In this document: one piece after another, positions 46,964-56,224 of the stretch
Layout of the letters: each line of letters opens with the position of its first letter
Position numbering within the stretch: the first letter of the stretch is position 1
Program-made: the position numbers and the translations under genes
Source of the DNA: Methylobacter sp. S3L5C
GTDB taxonomy: Bacteria > Pseudomonadota > Gammaproteobacteria > Methylococcales > Methylomonadaceae
Direction of reading: 5' to 3'
Assembly: GCF_022788635.1 (NCBI RefSeq)
Contig: NZ_CP076024.1
Coordinates: 3,883,503 to 3,947,502, forward strand
Length of the DNA stretch: 64,000 nt
Notes under the pieces: model-generated
What the model was told of the DNA's origin: nothing
What the model saw: only the letters and a program-made list of their open reading frames with translations
Database searches by the model: none

Positions 46964-47227
46964 TTGGCTATCAATTTTTGATCTTTCAAAAAATTATCGC
47001 TATTTTCTGGCAGCTTAATAACCATGTTTATTAAAGGGGGAAATTGAAGCGTAAAATAGAACCAAGGTTGGGTTAGGCTACATCAGTAACCTCACACATT
47101 CGCGCAAAATGTCTTCGCAAAGGGTTGCTCCTGGCTCAAGCACTAAGATATCAAAATTAGTTGTTCGAACAGAAATCTAACGCCTATCGATAAGGTTATT
47201 TTTCGTAGCGTTGCGTTTCAACTGCCT

Positions 47228-47944
47228 TTAAGGAAGATCCGGGATTTTGCTAAACAACAGAGCCTGATGCCAGGTCATGTGATATATGCTGGTTGCAGGA
47301 TAAAAACGCTCTGCTTCAGCTAAAGCAGATAAGATAGCAACATTTTCAGGCAGATCATTGTGACGAATATGTTGAATAATAGCGGTTAATTCTTGCTCAT
47401 CCAATTGCAGCCATTCTTCCCGTACCCACTGGCAATAATTATCCAAATAAGACGGCAAGCTTTCATTGGATTCGCGCATAACATCAATGATAAGCAGCAG
47501 GCCATTTTCTGTCAATACGCCGTGTGCCAAGCGAAAGAATTCAGCTTTTTCTTCCCGGCTTAAATGATGTAAGGCATAGCTGGTGAAAACAATATCAAAA
47601 CGCTCCTTGGTTTGTGCCAAGCCTTCCATAAAATCGATATTAATTAATTCTACTTGACAACCCAGTGGGGCAATATTTTCAGCAGCAAGCGCAAGGGCAG
47701 GATCAGAAAGATCAAAGCCTACATAGTGCTGAATGCTTGCACCATGAAGTGCCTGAGCGATGAAACTGGCATCGCCACAGCCTAAATCGAGTAACTTAAA
47801 AGGTTGCATTGCCCATTGATCGTTCAGCAAGGTAGTAACGGCCTGATAAATTCCTCTATGATGCATGTAATTATTGGTTAATACCTTGCGATAAATCGTC
47901 CAGGCATTAAAAAACTCACCGACTTCTTTATGCGAAGTGTTCAT
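47228..47944 (-). CDS. Class I SAM-dependent methyltransferase
   Basis: 238 residues. Motif I LLDLGCGDASFIAQAL near 55-70, the acidic VGFDLSDPAL and the post-motif FDIVFTSYALHHLSREEKAEF are intact. The C-terminal half is acidic and helical. The substrate is unknown. It stands alone, divergent from the arsM-like gene. Confidence 0.8.
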   Translation of the reverse strand: MNTSHKEVGEFFNAWTIYRKVLTNNYMHHRGIYQAVTTLLNDQWAMQPFKLLDLGCGDASFIAQALHGASIQHYVGFDLSDPALALAAENIAPLGCQVELINIDFMEGLAQTKERFDIVFTSYALHHLSREEKAEFFRLAHGVLTENGLLLIIDVMRESNESLPSYLDNYCQWVREEWLQLDEQELTAIIQHIRHNDLPENVAILSALAEAERFYPATSIYHMTWHQALLFSKIPDLP

Positions 47945-48205
47945 AAAGCCTCAATAAAATATAAATAATAAATTGCGCAAAATTATAATCCAGTTTGTGT
48001 AGATGCGGTAATTTTAAGAATCACTCAAGGGACTGTATTACTTAAAGTACCAGCCGATAATTTACAACGGCGCTCTATTAGAGATTTAATTACATAAGCG
48101 GACCATTAGGATTTTACGCATCCTTTGGATATCCCTGTCGAATGATTGGCAAGGGTATCCATTGCTCGTTACAATGACTCCATATAACTTAACCAGAGGC
48201 AAAAC

Positions 48206-49255
48206 ATGAGCAGTATTATTGAAATCAGTGAATCCGTCCGGCACTACTATGGCAAAGTACTGCAATCCAGTAACGATTTAAAAACCAGCGCCTGTTGCAG
48301 TATCGATTCGATCCCTACTCACCTAAAAATACTGCTCGCCGAACTACACCCTGAAGTGGTCGAACGTTTTTACGGATGCGGCTCACCGTTACCGCCACTC
48401 CTGTCAGGCTGTACCGTATTGGATTTAGGCTGCGGTTCAGGGCGTGATTGTTACCTGTTATCGAAACTGGTGGGTGAAAATGGACACGTGATCGGCGTAG
48501 ATATGACACCGGAACAATTGGAAGTTGCTACTCGCCACCGCGACTGGCATGCGGAACAATTTGGCTACAAAAACTCCAACGTGGAATTTCTGTACGGTCA
48601 TATTGAAAACCTGGCTACTCTGGGTATTGCCGATAATTCCATTGACGTGGTGGTATCCAATTGTGTTATCAATTTATCTCCTGAGAAAGCACAGGTAATG
48701 GCGGAAATTTTTCGGGTCTTAAAACCCGGTGGCGAGCTGTATTTCTCTGATGTGTTTGCCGACCGTCGTATTCCGGCAGCTTTGCGTAATGATCCTGTCC
48801 TGCTTGGTGAATGCCTGGGTGGCGCCATGTATTGGGAGGACTTTCGCCGTGTCTTGTCTGATCTGGGTTGTCTTGACATACGCACAACCAAGGAAAGCAG
48901 CATTAATCTGGACGATCCGGAAGTGGCTGCCAAAATCGGTATGGTGAAATTCCGTTCTGTCACCGTGCGTGCTTTCAAAATGCCGCTGGAAGACCGCTGC
49001 GAAGATTATGGACAAGTGGCCTGTTATTTCGGCACAATACCGGAACATCCGCACGCTTTCGATTTGGACGACCATCACCATTTTGAAACCGGACGTCCCT
49101 TGCGCGTCTGTGGTAATTCTACTGACATGCTGATGGAAAGCCGGTACGCCCCACATTTTACCGTATGGGGAGACAAAACCACGCACTTTGGTTTATTTGA
49201 CTGCACACCGGGATCACAAGGTGAATCAGTAGCAGCAGGTGGTAATTGTTGCTAA
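48206..49255 (+). CDS. arsM: ArsM, arsenite methyltransferase
   Basis: Methylates trivalent arsenic with SAM, giving volatile methylarsines. 349 residues. SAM motif VLDLGCGSGRDCYLL at about 71-85. The cysteines Cys30, Cys58 (YGCGSP), Cys153 (SNCVINLS) and Cys203 (ECLGGAMYW) are spaced 28, 95 and 50 apart, close to the 44/72/174/224 set of algal ArsM, so the As(III) site looks complete. The C-terminus ends with GGNCC. No arsR or arsB gene is adjacent. Start ATG with AGAGG upstream. Confidence 0.85.
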   Translation: MSSIIEISESVRHYYGKVLQSSNDLKTSACCSIDSIPTHLKILLAELHPEVVERFYGCGSPLPPLLSGCTVLDLGCGSGRDCYLLSKLVGENGHVIGVDMTPEQLEVATRHRDWHAEQFGYKNSNVEFLYGHIENLATLGIADNSIDVVVSNCVINLSPEKAQVMAEIFRVLKPGGELYFSDVFADRRIPAALRNDPVLLGECLGGAMYWEDFRRVLSDLGCLDIRTTKESSINLDDPEVAAKIGMVKFRSVTVRAFKMPLEDRCEDYGQVACYFGTIPEHPHAFDLDDHHHFETGRPLRVCGNSTDMLMESRYAPHFTVWGDKTTHFGLFDCTPGSQGESVAAGGNCC

Positions 49256-49338
49256 ATACAGTGGACAAGCACTGCTAATCATCGGCCTCTCAGATTGGGT
49301 GAATTATTCTTTGAATAATCCAAAAATAGTGTGCCCTC

Positions 49339-49370
49339 AAAAAATTCGCCAAGGATAAATGTCCTTGGCG
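49339..49370 (-). terminator. Intrinsic terminator of the DapA-like/aldolase unit
   Basis: On the minus strand CGCCAAGGA-CATTTA-TCCTTGGCG, then AATTTTTT, 7 bases after the DapA-like gene's stop. Perfect nine-base stem with T-run. Confidence 0.88.
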
Positions 49371-49376
49371 TAAGTT

Positions 49377-50267
49377 TTAGCCGTTTAATTGTTTAATCAA
49401 TGCTGCTAATTCATTTTTACCGGCAGAATCAAGTGGCAACAAAGGCTCACGGGGAACGCCGGCATCAAATCCGCGTACTTGCAGGCCGGCTTTTATTGTC
49501 GTAGGTAAACCACCTTTAAGAATAAATTGCAGCAAGGGAAGCTGTTTATAAAATACTTCGCGCGCCTGCTCTAAATCACCAGCCAAACTAGCCTCATACA
49601 GTCTCAACGGCCAGGCAGGAATCAGGTTGGGTGCTGCGGTGCACCAACCGACGGCACCTGCGGCAAAAGCTTCCAGTGCCAAAGGATTACTACCGTTATA
49701 GAAAGGAATTTCTGCATTGGAAAGTTGCGCTATTCGATGCATACGTTGAATATCACCAGAGCTTTCCTTAACCATCGTCACATTGTCAATCTCCTTGATA
49801 ATACGCACGATTAACTCGGGCGACAAATCCAGACCACTGGTAGCCGGGTTATTATAGAGCATCACCGGAATACTGATGGCTTCGCTGATAGTTGCGTAAT
49901 GCTGAAAAATTTCCCGTTCGGTCAACTTCCAGTAAGAAACAGGTAAAACCATTACTGCATCTGCCCCCGCTTTTTCGGCAAACTTAGCTCTGCGCACGGC
50001 GTTTTGAGTCGTCAGATCGGATATGCCAACCACTGTCGGTACGCGTTTCGCGACATGTTTTACCGAGGCTTCAGCCACCGCATTCCATTCCTCATCATTC
50101 AGGTATGCACTCTCGCCGGTGCTGCCTAGTGGAGCAATTGCATGAGAGCCATCGTCGATAAGACGATCAATTAGTTGCTCCAGCGTTTTAATATCAACCC
50201 CACCATCTCCTGCAAGAAAAGGTGTAATGGGATAAGCGATGATACCTCTGAACAGATTTTTTGACAT
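49377..50267 (-). CDS. DapA-like (DHDPS/NAL family) lyase
   Basis: 296 residues of the TIM-barrel class I lyase family. It has GSTGESAYL (substrate carboxylate loop), the catalytic Tyr in VMLYNNPATSGLDL and the Schiff-base lysine in VTMVKESSGD near 161. Family members cleave or condense pyruvate with aldehydes. Pairing with a class II aldolase and a MocR regulator suggests a catabolic function and not lysine synthesis. The substrate is not readable. Terminator directly after. Confidence 0.85.
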   Translation of the reverse strand: MSKNLFRGIIAYPITPFLAGDGGVDIKTLEQLIDRLIDDGSHAIAPLGSTGESAYLNDEEWNAVAEASVKHVAKRVPTVVGISDLTTQNAVRRAKFAEKAGADAVMVLPVSYWKLTEREIFQHYATISEAISIPVMLYNNPATSGLDLSPELIVRIIKEIDNVTMVKESSGDIQRMHRIAQLSNAEIPFYNGSNPLALEAFAAGAVGWCTAAPNLIPAWPLRLYEASLAGDLEQAREVFYKQLPLLQFILKGGLPTTIKAGLQVRGFDAGVPREPLLPLDSAGKNELAALIKQLNG

Positions 50268-50342
50268 GATATTAAGTCCTTGTGGTGGGTAAAAAAATGA
50301 CCAGCATAAACTATATGTCGGCTACGTTACTTATCGAAACAT

Positions 50343-51125
50343 TCATCTTAGGCAATCAGGATGGACCCTTAAGGCGCGGCGGGCATAATACGCAAAGGTA
50401 GTCTGATTACGTTTTGCAGTGGAGATCCAGTCATGCGCCTCACTACCCAGTTTTTGCGGAATGGGTTTAATAGCGCCGGAAGCCAAAGCAAGCAGTTGCA
50501 TTTTCGCGGCACGCTCGAAAAGTATGGCAAGCATGCAAGCCTCTTCAACGGTCGTGCCCACAACTAATTGACCATGATGGGATAATAACAAGGCACGTTT
50601 GTCACCAAGGGCAGCCGAGATGATTTCGCCTTCCTCATTGCCCACCGGTATGCCCGGCCAGTCTTGCAAAAACGCGCAATCGTCAAATAAAGGACAGATA
50701 TCCATATGCGATACCACTAACGGTATTTCCAGCATGGACAGGGTCGCAATATGTAACGGATGCGTGTGTATAATGCAATTAACATCAGGGCGGGCACGAT
50801 AGACCCAGCTATGAAACCGATTGGCCGGATTGGCCATGCCCGAGCCGCCAATGACATTCAAATCCTCATCGACCAGCACCAGATTAGACGGTGTAATTTC
50901 ATCAAAACCCAAGCCGAATTGTTGTGTGTAATAGGTGCCCGAACGCTCGGCTCTAGCGGTGATTTGTCCTGCCAAGCCGGAATCATGCCCCGCATCGAAC
51001 AGAATGCGACAAGTAAGCGCCAGTTTTTCTCGAATAGTCCATAAGTTATCCGGCAGTACCTGTTGCATCTGTTGATGAGCCTTGGCAATAAGTTCGGATT
51101 TTTCAATATGAAAGGTATCAGCCAT
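50343..51125 (-). CDS. Class II aldolase/adducin-family protein
   Basis: 260 residues. The zinc ligands of the family are present: the HTHPLH segment (CIIHTHPLHIATLS) and a later His in LLSHHGQLVVG, with the GLAGQITAR substrate loop. Members are sugar-phosphate aldolases, epimerases or decarboxylases. It is upstream of the DapA-like gene with 75 bases between, and downstream of the MocR gene. Confidence 0.88.
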   Translation of the reverse strand: MADTFHIEKSELIAKAHQQMQQVLPDNLWTIREKLALTCRILFDAGHDSGLAGQITARAERSGTYYTQQFGLGFDEITPSNLVLVDEDLNVIGGSGMANPANRFHSWVYRARPDVNCIIHTHPLHIATLSMLEIPLVVSHMDICPLFDDCAFLQDWPGIPVGNEEGEIISAALGDKRALLLSHHGQLVVGTTVEEACMLAILFERAAKMQLLALASGAIKPIPQKLGSEAHDWISTAKRNQTTFAYYARRALRVHPDCLR

Positions 51126-51208
51126 AATCTTGAAATTTTCCTTTTGTCATGTAAAAATTCCTGCGGAGTTGTCCGCAGTGATAATGTCAGGATTAATAAT
51201 AACGGCTT

Positions 51209-51257
51209 ACTGGTCTAGTTGTAACATCCAGTATTAGAAACCTGACTGGTCCAAGTG
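51209..51257. promoter_or_regulatory. Direct repeats before the aldolase gene, candidate MocR operator
   Basis: ACTGGTCTAGTTG (51209) and ACTGGTCCAAGTG (51245) are direct repeats 36 bases apart in the 137-base gap between the MocR stop and the aldolase start; CCAGT in the opposite direction lies between them. MocR regulators of the TauR kind bind direct CTGGAC-type repeats, which these resemble. Confidence 0.5.
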
Positions 51258-51261
51258 ACAG

Positions 51262-52737
51262 TTATGGCGTACTCAAGACGCGCTTAAGACGCTGAATACC
51301 TTCTGTCAACTCACGCTTGTTCAAGCTGGCAAAGCCCAGTCTGATGGCTTGCGTTGCTTCATTGGCATCCGTAAAAAGTGAACCAGGCAAAATATGTACC
51401 TTTTGAGCCAAAGCACGTTCAGCCAGGTTATCGATAGTAATGGGTTTTTTGAGCCGCAGCCAAAATGCCAAACCACCTGACGGTAATTCAAAATCAACCA
51501 GTGAACTCAGCTCCTGATGAATGAGCTGTTCCAGCGTCGCTCGACGCTCGCTATAAATTTTAAAGGTCCTACGAATATGGCGCTTGATTTCCCCGGCATC
51601 CATCAACTCGGTAACCGCCAATTCGGTAACCGAATTACCTTGGCGATCTATCAGCATAATTTCAGCGGCGCAGCGCTCTATAAAAGCGGTTGTCGCGACC
51701 ACATAGCCAATACGTAAACCAGGCGCCAGCACTTTGGATAATGAACCGACATAAATCACTCGTTTCGAACGATCCGTACTCGCCAGTGGAAATACCGGAT
51801 GGTGTAAAAAATGAAACTCATGGTCATAATCATCTTCAACGATGGCAAAGTCATATTGCTCAGCCAGTATCAACAGTTTGAGTCTGCGCTCTGCCGTCAT
51901 CATCACGGTCGTAGGAAACTGATGATGGGGCGTGACATAGACAGCACGTATCGCTTGCTGTTTGCACAACTGTTCCAACTCTTCCACATTAATGCCGTAT
52001 TCATCCTGCCCCACACTCAATACTTTGGCACCACAAGATTTAAACGCCTCGCGTGCCGGCGGGTAAGTCAGTCGCTCGAAGACAATACAATCATTAGCCC
52101 GCGTCAATAGTCTTGCCGCCAGAAAAATACCCATCTGACTGCCTCGTACCATGCAAATGTTATCAACTCCCACAGCCAAACCTCGCTCCATATTAAGCAT
52201 GGCAACAATGGCTTTACGTAGCGCCAAGGTACCTTTAGGATCATCATAACCTAATCGATTAGCTCTTGCGGATACCACCAGCGCATGACGAAACGCTCTG
52301 GAAAGCACTTCAAACGGAATCAACCGGGTATCAGGAATACCGTCGTTAAAATCAATGATATTTCCCTGTAAAGAAGGTGCTTCTTCTATGGTTGCGGATT
52401 GCGTATAGGTCACGATTTCAGTGCCTGAGGTTTCCGTAACAGGGCTTGATGGATCATTGGTCGGAAGCAAAAAACCGGGTAGCTTGGCCGAAACAAAGGT
52501 GCCCCGACGACTTTCTGTAGACAACCAGCCTTGTGCCACCAGTTCATCGTAGGCTTGCACGATGGTTTTTCTGTTGACCTTCAAACTATCAGCCAGCTTT
52601 CTGCTTCCAGGCATCATGGTAGAAGGGGGTAATCGCCCCAGTTGAATGTCGGCAATGATTTTTTGCGTTATTTGTAAATAGACGGCAAGACCGGAGGCCT
52701 TGCTAAAATCCATTTTCAGGCTCCACGATCTCAGCAT
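51262..52737 (-). CDS. MocR/GabR-type PLP-dependent transcription regulator
   Basis: 491 residues. N-terminal GntR winged helix (about 10-75, LADSLKVNRKTIVQAYDELVAQGWL) joined to a fold type I aminotransferase domain. The PLP lysine lies in YVGSLSKVLAPGLRIGYV, the Asp in VEDDYDHEF and the Arg near SGGLAFWLRL. Such regulators sense an amino compound through PLP. It probably controls the aldolase/DapA-like pair just downstream. Confidence 0.92.
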   Translation of the reverse strand: MLRSWSLKMDFSKASGLAVYLQITQKIIADIQLGRLPPSTMMPGSRKLADSLKVNRKTIVQAYDELVAQGWLSTESRRGTFVSAKLPGFLLPTNDPSSPVTETSGTEIVTYTQSATIEEAPSLQGNIIDFNDGIPDTRLIPFEVLSRAFRHALVVSARANRLGYDDPKGTLALRKAIVAMLNMERGLAVGVDNICMVRGSQMGIFLAARLLTRANDCIVFERLTYPPAREAFKSCGAKVLSVGQDEYGINVEELEQLCKQQAIRAVYVTPHHQFPTTVMMTAERRLKLLILAEQYDFAIVEDDYDHEFHFLHHPVFPLASTDRSKRVIYVGSLSKVLAPGLRIGYVVATTAFIERCAAEIMLIDRQGNSVTELAVTELMDAGEIKRHIRRTFKIYSERRATLEQLIHQELSSLVDFELPSGGLAFWLRLKKPITIDNLAERALAQKVHILPGSLFTDANEATQAIRLGFASLNKRELTEGIQRLKRVLSTP

Positions 52738-53032
52738 GTTGATTTAATCCGTAAACAGGTGTTAATAATCCGAGAAGCAGAGACTTGTATTGATGCTGTC
52801 AGTTCTGACGTCAAGCTACTCCCGATTTTTAATAAAATGGAATCGATTGGTAAAACCAGACATCAAAGTACACAAGCACTATGCATAAAGAGAGATGGCT
52901 ACGCAGAGTAAATTACAACACGCCTGCATTAACCGCTGAAATATATTTTAAGTAAGCCAATAAAAATATTTATGGGCTATGCGTTTAATGAATTGATGTT
53001 ATTCTGTTATTTTACCTGTACTGTTTTTAAAA

Positions 53033-54181
53033 ATGGAAGTAAAACAAATCAGTAGTATGACCCAAGTTGCCAGCACAGACTGGAATGACCTTACCGGTCA
53101 TGCTTACCCTTTTTTGCGTCATGAATTTTTATTGGCACTGGAGCAAAGCGGCTCTGTTTCCGGGGAAACGGGTTGGTTGCCTGCGCATTTACTGGTGCTG
53201 GATAAACATAAATTAATTGCTTTTATGCCTTTGTACCTTAAACAGCATTCTTGGGGCGAGTATGTATTTGATCATCAGTGGGCCCAGGCTTATCAGCAAC
53301 ATGGACTTGATTATTATCCAAAATGGTTGACTGCCATCCCCCTGACGCCTTGCCAGGGAGCGCGTATTGTTAGTAAAACGGAAGAGCCGGATCAGCTTGA
53401 AATTACGCGTACCTTACTGACTTTTATAAAACAACTATCAGATCAGCGTGGCATTTCTTCATGGCATTGTTTGTTCCCTGACCTGCAACAGGTAGACCTG
53501 TTGCGGTCATTGAATTTAAGTATTCGCGAGGGCGTACAGTTTCACTGGTTTAACAAGGGTTACGGGGATTTTAATGATTTCCTGCAAACCTTAAGCGCCA
53601 GTAAACGTAAAATGATTAAACGTGAACGCCGCAGGGTAAGCGAACAAGATGTTCATTTGTTACGCATTGCAGGACCGGATGTCAGTGATGGTCAATGGCA
53701 GGTGTTTTTTGAACTTTACACGATGACTTATTTAAAAAGAGGCTCGCAGCCTTATTTAAACCTGGCATTTTTTAAACAAATAGCGGTAACCATGGGTAAG
53801 CAATTATTGCTTGTTCTGGCCGTTAAAGACGATAAAATTATTGCGGCAGCGCTCAGTTTTATCGGTGCCGATACTTTATATGGTCGTTATTGGGGCTGTT
53901 TTGAGGACTATAACAGTCTGCATTTTGAAACCTGTTATTATCAGGGACTGGACTATTGCATTGAGCATGGTTTAAAGCGTTTTGATTCAGGCGCACAAGG
54001 CGAACATAAGATTGCTCGTGGCTTTGAGCCAATCACCACTTATTCTGCACATTGGCTTAAAGATGCCCGGTTTGCAAAAGCAATCGACCGGTTTTTAACT
54101 GAAGAGCAAAAAGCAGTGCAACTTTATAAACAGGATGCAGCCTCTTATCTACCCTTTAAACAGGATATTAACGAGACTTGA
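53033..54181 (+). CDS. FemAB-like GNAT-fold protein (DUF482)
   Basis: 382 residues. Seen: GHAYPFLRHEFLLALEQSGSV, WLPAHLLVL, DHQWAQAYQQHGLDYYPKWLTAIPLTPCQGAR and a C-terminal SGAQGEHKIARGFEP. This is the pattern of the PF04339 family annotated as peptidoglycan-biosynthesis-like N-acyltransferases; the true reaction is not established. It is followed by the rubredoxin gene with 84 bases between. Confidence 0.88.
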   Translation: MEVKQISSMTQVASTDWNDLTGHAYPFLRHEFLLALEQSGSVSGETGWLPAHLLVLDKHKLIAFMPLYLKQHSWGEYVFDHQWAQAYQQHGLDYYPKWLTAIPLTPCQGARIVSKTEEPDQLEITRTLLTFIKQLSDQRGISSWHCLFPDLQQVDLLRSLNLSIREGVQFHWFNKGYGDFNDFLQTLSASKRKMIKRERRRVSEQDVHLLRIAGPDVSDGQWQVFFELYTMTYLKRGSQPYLNLAFFKQIAVTMGKQLLLVLAVKDDKIIAAALSFIGADTLYGRYWGCFEDYNSLHFETCYYQGLDYCIEHGLKRFDSGAQGEHKIARGFEPITTYSAHWLKDARFAKAIDRFLTEEQKAVQLYKQDAASYLPFKQDINET

Positions 54182-54265
54182 AAATTAACATAGAAATGAT
54201 ACCGTTAAATTTACGCTACAATCCGGTAAAATTGTTTTTTAACTATTATTTAAGGGTAAATAATA

Positions 54266-54436
54266 ATGTCTGACTATAAAAAATATGTGTGTGAAGTGTG
54301 TGGTCATATTTATGACGAAGCCGATGGTGACCAAGATACAGGTATTGCACCGGGTACGCGCTGGGAAGATGTTCCTGATGAGTGGCGCTGCCCTGAATGC
54401 GGCGTAGAAAAAAGCGAATATATATTGTTGGATTAG
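54266..54436 (+). CDS. Rubredoxin
   Basis: 56 residues. Iron is held by Cys9 and Cys12 (VCEVCG) and Cys42 and Cys45 (CPECG), with the conserved [15 protein letters not shown] between. It carries single electrons, usually to an alkane hydroxylase or oxygen-reducing protein. The rubredoxin reductase gene begins 11 bases later, so electrons come from NAD(P)H. AAGGG lies about ten bases before the ATG. Confidence 0.96.
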   Translation: MSDYKKYVCEVCGHIYDEADGDQDTGIAPGTRWEDVPDEWRCPECGVEKSEYILLD

Positions 54437-54447
54437 TCTGAGGCAGT

Positions 54448-55458
54448 ATGCACATTATCATCATAGGCTCCGGCATAGCCGGGGTCAGTTTTGCCGAGAA
54501 ATACCGGTCCTACTCAACAGATGACGAGATTACCCTAATAACCGGAGAAAATGCTGGTTATTACTCACGCCCCTTGCTGTCCCGTGGTTTTAGTAAGGAT
54601 GACATTGAGCAAACTATTATTCTTAAAACCTTCGATAAACTGCGCGCCAATAACATCACTGTTATCAGTGGTCTTAAGATAACCGCTATTAATCGTACTG
54701 AAAAAACAGTGACTTCATCATCTCAAGATGATGGCCCGCTACACTACGATAAACTGATACTTGCCACCGGTTCTGCCGCTTTTATACCGCCGCCGTTTAG
54801 ACCTTATGGTGAGCTGTTTTTTTGTTTAAACAGCCTTACTGATTTAAAAGCCCTGCGTAAGTTTCGCTGTGAAATTACCCGTCAAAACCGCCCGCCCGCT
54901 TGGGCAATTATCGGCGGGGGCTTAATCGGTTGTGAAGTTGCCTCGGATTTAGCGGTTTCCGGTGATCATGTTACTTTGTTTCATGCACTGGACAGGTTAA
55001 TGGAGCGTCAACTGGTTGCCGAAGATTCTGCTTTGTTACTAGAGGTGTTACAAAATTCGGGCGTAAAAGTCTTACTCAACCAGGACGTAAAAGGATTTTC
55101 CAAACAAGAAAAAAAAGTTTGTGTAGATACCAAGATAAGCACAGAATTTGATGCACTGATTGTGTCTTGCGGTTTTAAACCCCGCGCCGAACTGGCGGAA
55201 CTTGCCGGCCTGAAAGTAGGACGAGGCATCAAAGTTAATCAATCCATGCAAACCTCTGATGAATCTATTTATGCCTTGGGTGATGTTGCAGAATTTCCCA
55301 ACGGTAAACTTTATGCCTTTATTTTGCCGATTCGCAACCAGGCGCACTGGCTGGCTGGGTTTATAGCCGGACAAGAACCACCAAACTGGACACCCCCCGT
55401 ATTTACAACCAAAGCCAAAGTACACGGCTTTGAAGCCGCTCACCCGTATAATGTTTAG
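54448..55458 (+). CDS. Rubredoxin-NAD(+) reductase-type flavoprotein
   Basis: 336 residues of the FAD-dependent pyridine nucleotide-disulfide family. It has the FAD motif IIGSGIAGVSFAEKYR at 5-20, the NAD motif IIGGGLIGCEVASDLA near 152 and the FAD-binding YALGDVAEFPNG near 270. Directly after rubredoxin, so it most likely reduces it. It resembles NorW and AlkT-type reductases, slightly shorter than many. Confidence 0.9.
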   Translation: MHIIIIGSGIAGVSFAEKYRSYSTDDEITLITGENAGYYSRPLLSRGFSKDDIEQTIILKTFDKLRANNITVISGLKITAINRTEKTVTSSSQDDGPLHYDKLILATGSAAFIPPPFRPYGELFFCLNSLTDLKALRKFRCEITRQNRPPAWAIIGGGLIGCEVASDLAVSGDHVTLFHALDRLMERQLVAEDSALLLEVLQNSGVKVLLNQDVKGFSKQEKKVCVDTKISTEFDALIVSCGFKPRAELAELAGLKVGRGIKVNQSMQTSDESIYALGDVAEFPNGKLYAFILPIRNQAHWLAGFIAGQEPPNWTPPVFTTKAKVHGFEAAHPYNV

Positions 55459-55510
55459 CAAGGCAAACGAATACCTGACTTACCTTGATACAATATAATT
55501 GCCTGATTTT

Positions 55511-55530
55511 TTGTTGTTTTTCGTGGCTCA
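55511..55530. repeat. CACGAAG-related fragment, copy 7
   Basis: TTGTTGTTTTTCGTGGCTCA, a single arm of the dispersed family, in the gap before bluB. No cobalamin-riboswitch elements were seen in this gap. Confidence 0.35.
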
Positions 55531-55570
55531 ATCATTGTTTTCAGAATCACTATAACAAATCAATCTACCC

Positions 55571-56224
55571 ATGAACAAAAATCGTTTCTCAGATGTCGAG
55601 TGTACCGCCATTTACCGCGCCATTTATGAGCGCCGTGATATGCGCCATTTTTTATCCGACCCCGTCGCTCCCGAAATTTTAACCCGCTTGCTTGATGCTG
55701 CACATCATGCGCCTAGTGTTGGATTTATGCAGCCGTGGCGATTTATTCGTATCAGTTGCCCGGACCTTCGCAAAGCCATTCATGGCTTGGTCGAGCAGGA
55801 ACGACTCTCCACCGCCCAAGCTTTAAATGAGCGTGAAGACGAGTTTATGAAGCTAAAAGTAGAAGGTATTATGGAATGTCCGGTTGTGTTGGTCGCCGCT
55901 CTTTGTGAGCAGCGTGATCAATATGTTTTTGGCCGTCGCACGTTGCCGGAAATGGATTTGGCATCACTGGCCTGCGCCATACAAAATATGTGGCTGGCAG
56001 CACGTGCAGAAGGTTTGGGCTTGGGTTGGGTATCCATGTTTGAACCGGAAGCCTTGAAAAAATTATTGAATATGCCTGAAGACAGTCGTCCCTTCGCTAT
56101 TTTATGTTTGGGACACGTCGAACAATTTTACGAAAAACCGATGCTGGAGCAGCAACACTGGGAAGAACGTAAAAACATTAACACCTTACTATTTGAAAAC
56201 ACCTGGAATACGCCGTGCCCCTAG
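55571..56224 (+). CDS. bluB: BluB, 5,6-dimethylbenzimidazole synthase
   Basis: Converts reduced FMN and oxygen to dimethylbenzimidazole, the lower ligand of cobalamin. 217 residues of the nitroreductase fold, with YERRDMRHFLSDPVAPEILTRLL, AHHAPSVGFMQPWRFIRI and GLGWVSMFEPEALKKLL. The ending overlaps cobT by ten bases, a strong functional link. Confidence 0.95.
   Translation: MNKNRFSDVECTAIYRAIYERRDMRHFLSDPVAPEILTRLLDAAHHAPSVGFMQPWRFIRISCPDLRKAIHGLVEQERLSTAQALNEREDEFMKLKVEGIMECPVVLVAALCEQRDQYVFGRRTLPEMDLASLACAIQNMWLAARAEGLGLGWVSMFEPEALKKLLNMPEDSRPFAILCLGHVEQFYEKPMLEQQHWEERKNINTLLFENTWNTPCP

Noticed and set aside
55459-55570. Cobalamin riboswitch before bluB
   Set aside because: The gap is only 112 bases and lacks the B12-box motif and expected helices.
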